From positions 1 to 42,425 of the forward strand of contig JAGVWX010000010.1 of the NCBI GenBank assembly GCA_018304105.1: a stretch of 42,425 nucleotides of DNA. The letters run 5' to 3'. Made by a program: the position numbers and the translations under genes. Under the pieces are notes generated by a model. It made no database searches. It was not told the DNA's origin and saw only the letters and a list, made by a program, of their open reading frames with translations. Positions 42,334-42,425 of this stretch are shown here, in pieces (positions within the stretch are counted from its first letter, which is position 1; every line of letters begins with the position of its first letter). Origin of the DNA: Candidatus Pacearchaeota archaeon. Lineage in GTDB: Archaea > Nanobdellota > Nanobdellia > Pacearchaeales > GW2011-AR1.

Positions 42334-42378
42334 TGCGCCAGAACCCTGCACTGCTTTAGCTGTGAGTTGAATGGCGCA
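42334..42378. ncRNA. Two-tier hairpin, possible small structured RNA
   Basis: The outer stem TGCGCCA/TGGCGCA (7 bp) encloses an internal loop and an inner stem CACTGC/GCTGTG with one T-T mismatch and a TTTA loop. It is GC-richer than its AT-rich surroundings, where I see no gene. The shape resembles an H/ACA guide (stem, pocket, stem), but no ACA follows on either strand, so the class is open. The strand is not determined. Confidence 0.35.
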
Positions 42379-42425
42379 AGTATTTATTCTAAAAATAATA
42401 TAAAAAAGTGAACAAGATTGTTGTT

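Noticed and set aside
42334-42378. Hairpin as an H/ACA guide RNA
   Set aside because: No ACA box follows the lower stem on either strand, so only a structured element of unknown class is claimed.

Overview
The window looks like part of a DPANN archaeal chromosome, probably of the Woesearchaeota/Pacearchaeota/Nanoarchaeota type. Several gene families are archaeal: Mre11/Rad50, a proteasome beta subunit, the KH/beta-CASP nuclease aCPSF1, a class I CCA-adding enzyme, a presenilin-type protease, ArvABC-like proteins, an archaeal SRP RNA, and a PriS-PriL fused primase without iron-sulfur cysteines. Genes are tightly packed, with many 4-nt overlaps and TATA boxes 20-30 nt upstream of start codons, which suggests mostly leaderless transcripts. 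Many proteins carry type IV pilin leaders (KRG/KKG followed by a hydrophobic helix) or are Cys-rich surface proteins.

Layout. 1-8.2 kb: the start of a truncated gene, tRNA-Thr(CGU), small membrane proteins, two secreted proteins (one with CARDB-like modules, one a lipoprotein with a glycine-rich linker), argS, a small membrane ORF and the SRP RNA gene. 8.2-9.7 kb: two pilin-like proteins around an orphan gene. 9.8-17.8 kb: information-processing and quality-control genes on the + strand (mre11-rad50, psmB-aCPSF1, presenilin-like protease, TrmB-like regulator). 17.8-25.2 kb: a minus-strand run of two large surface proteins followed by arvA, arvB, arvC and cca. 25.2-32.8 kb: pilin-like genes and a type IV pilus engine (one ATPase, two PilC/TadC-type membrane proteins), with an Arm/Rmt-like 16S rRNA methyltransferase transcribed toward it. 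32.8-36.2 kb: thioredoxin reductase, ProX-type tRNA deacylase, thermonuclease with a lamin-tail-like end, and two unknowns. 36.2-42.2 kb: two more membrane-anchored Cys-rich surface proteins downstream of the fused primase. The right edge holds an unexplained two-tier RNA hairpin.

The window appears to encode much of a small cell's surface: seven pilin-like proteins, one assembly engine and four Cys-rich ectodomain proteins. In one stretch, surface-protein genes lie 5 nt upstream of the small GTPase operon that was linked to extracellular vesicle formation in haloarchaea. The most unusual local structures are a pilin leader expanded by a perfect 48-bp tandem repeat that re-creates the KRG processing motif, an SRP RNA with a non-GNRA helix 8 loop, and the primase lacking iron-sulfur ligands. 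No CRISPR array, insertion sequence, integrase or replication origin was recognised. All function calls come from reading sequence motifs; no database search was run.
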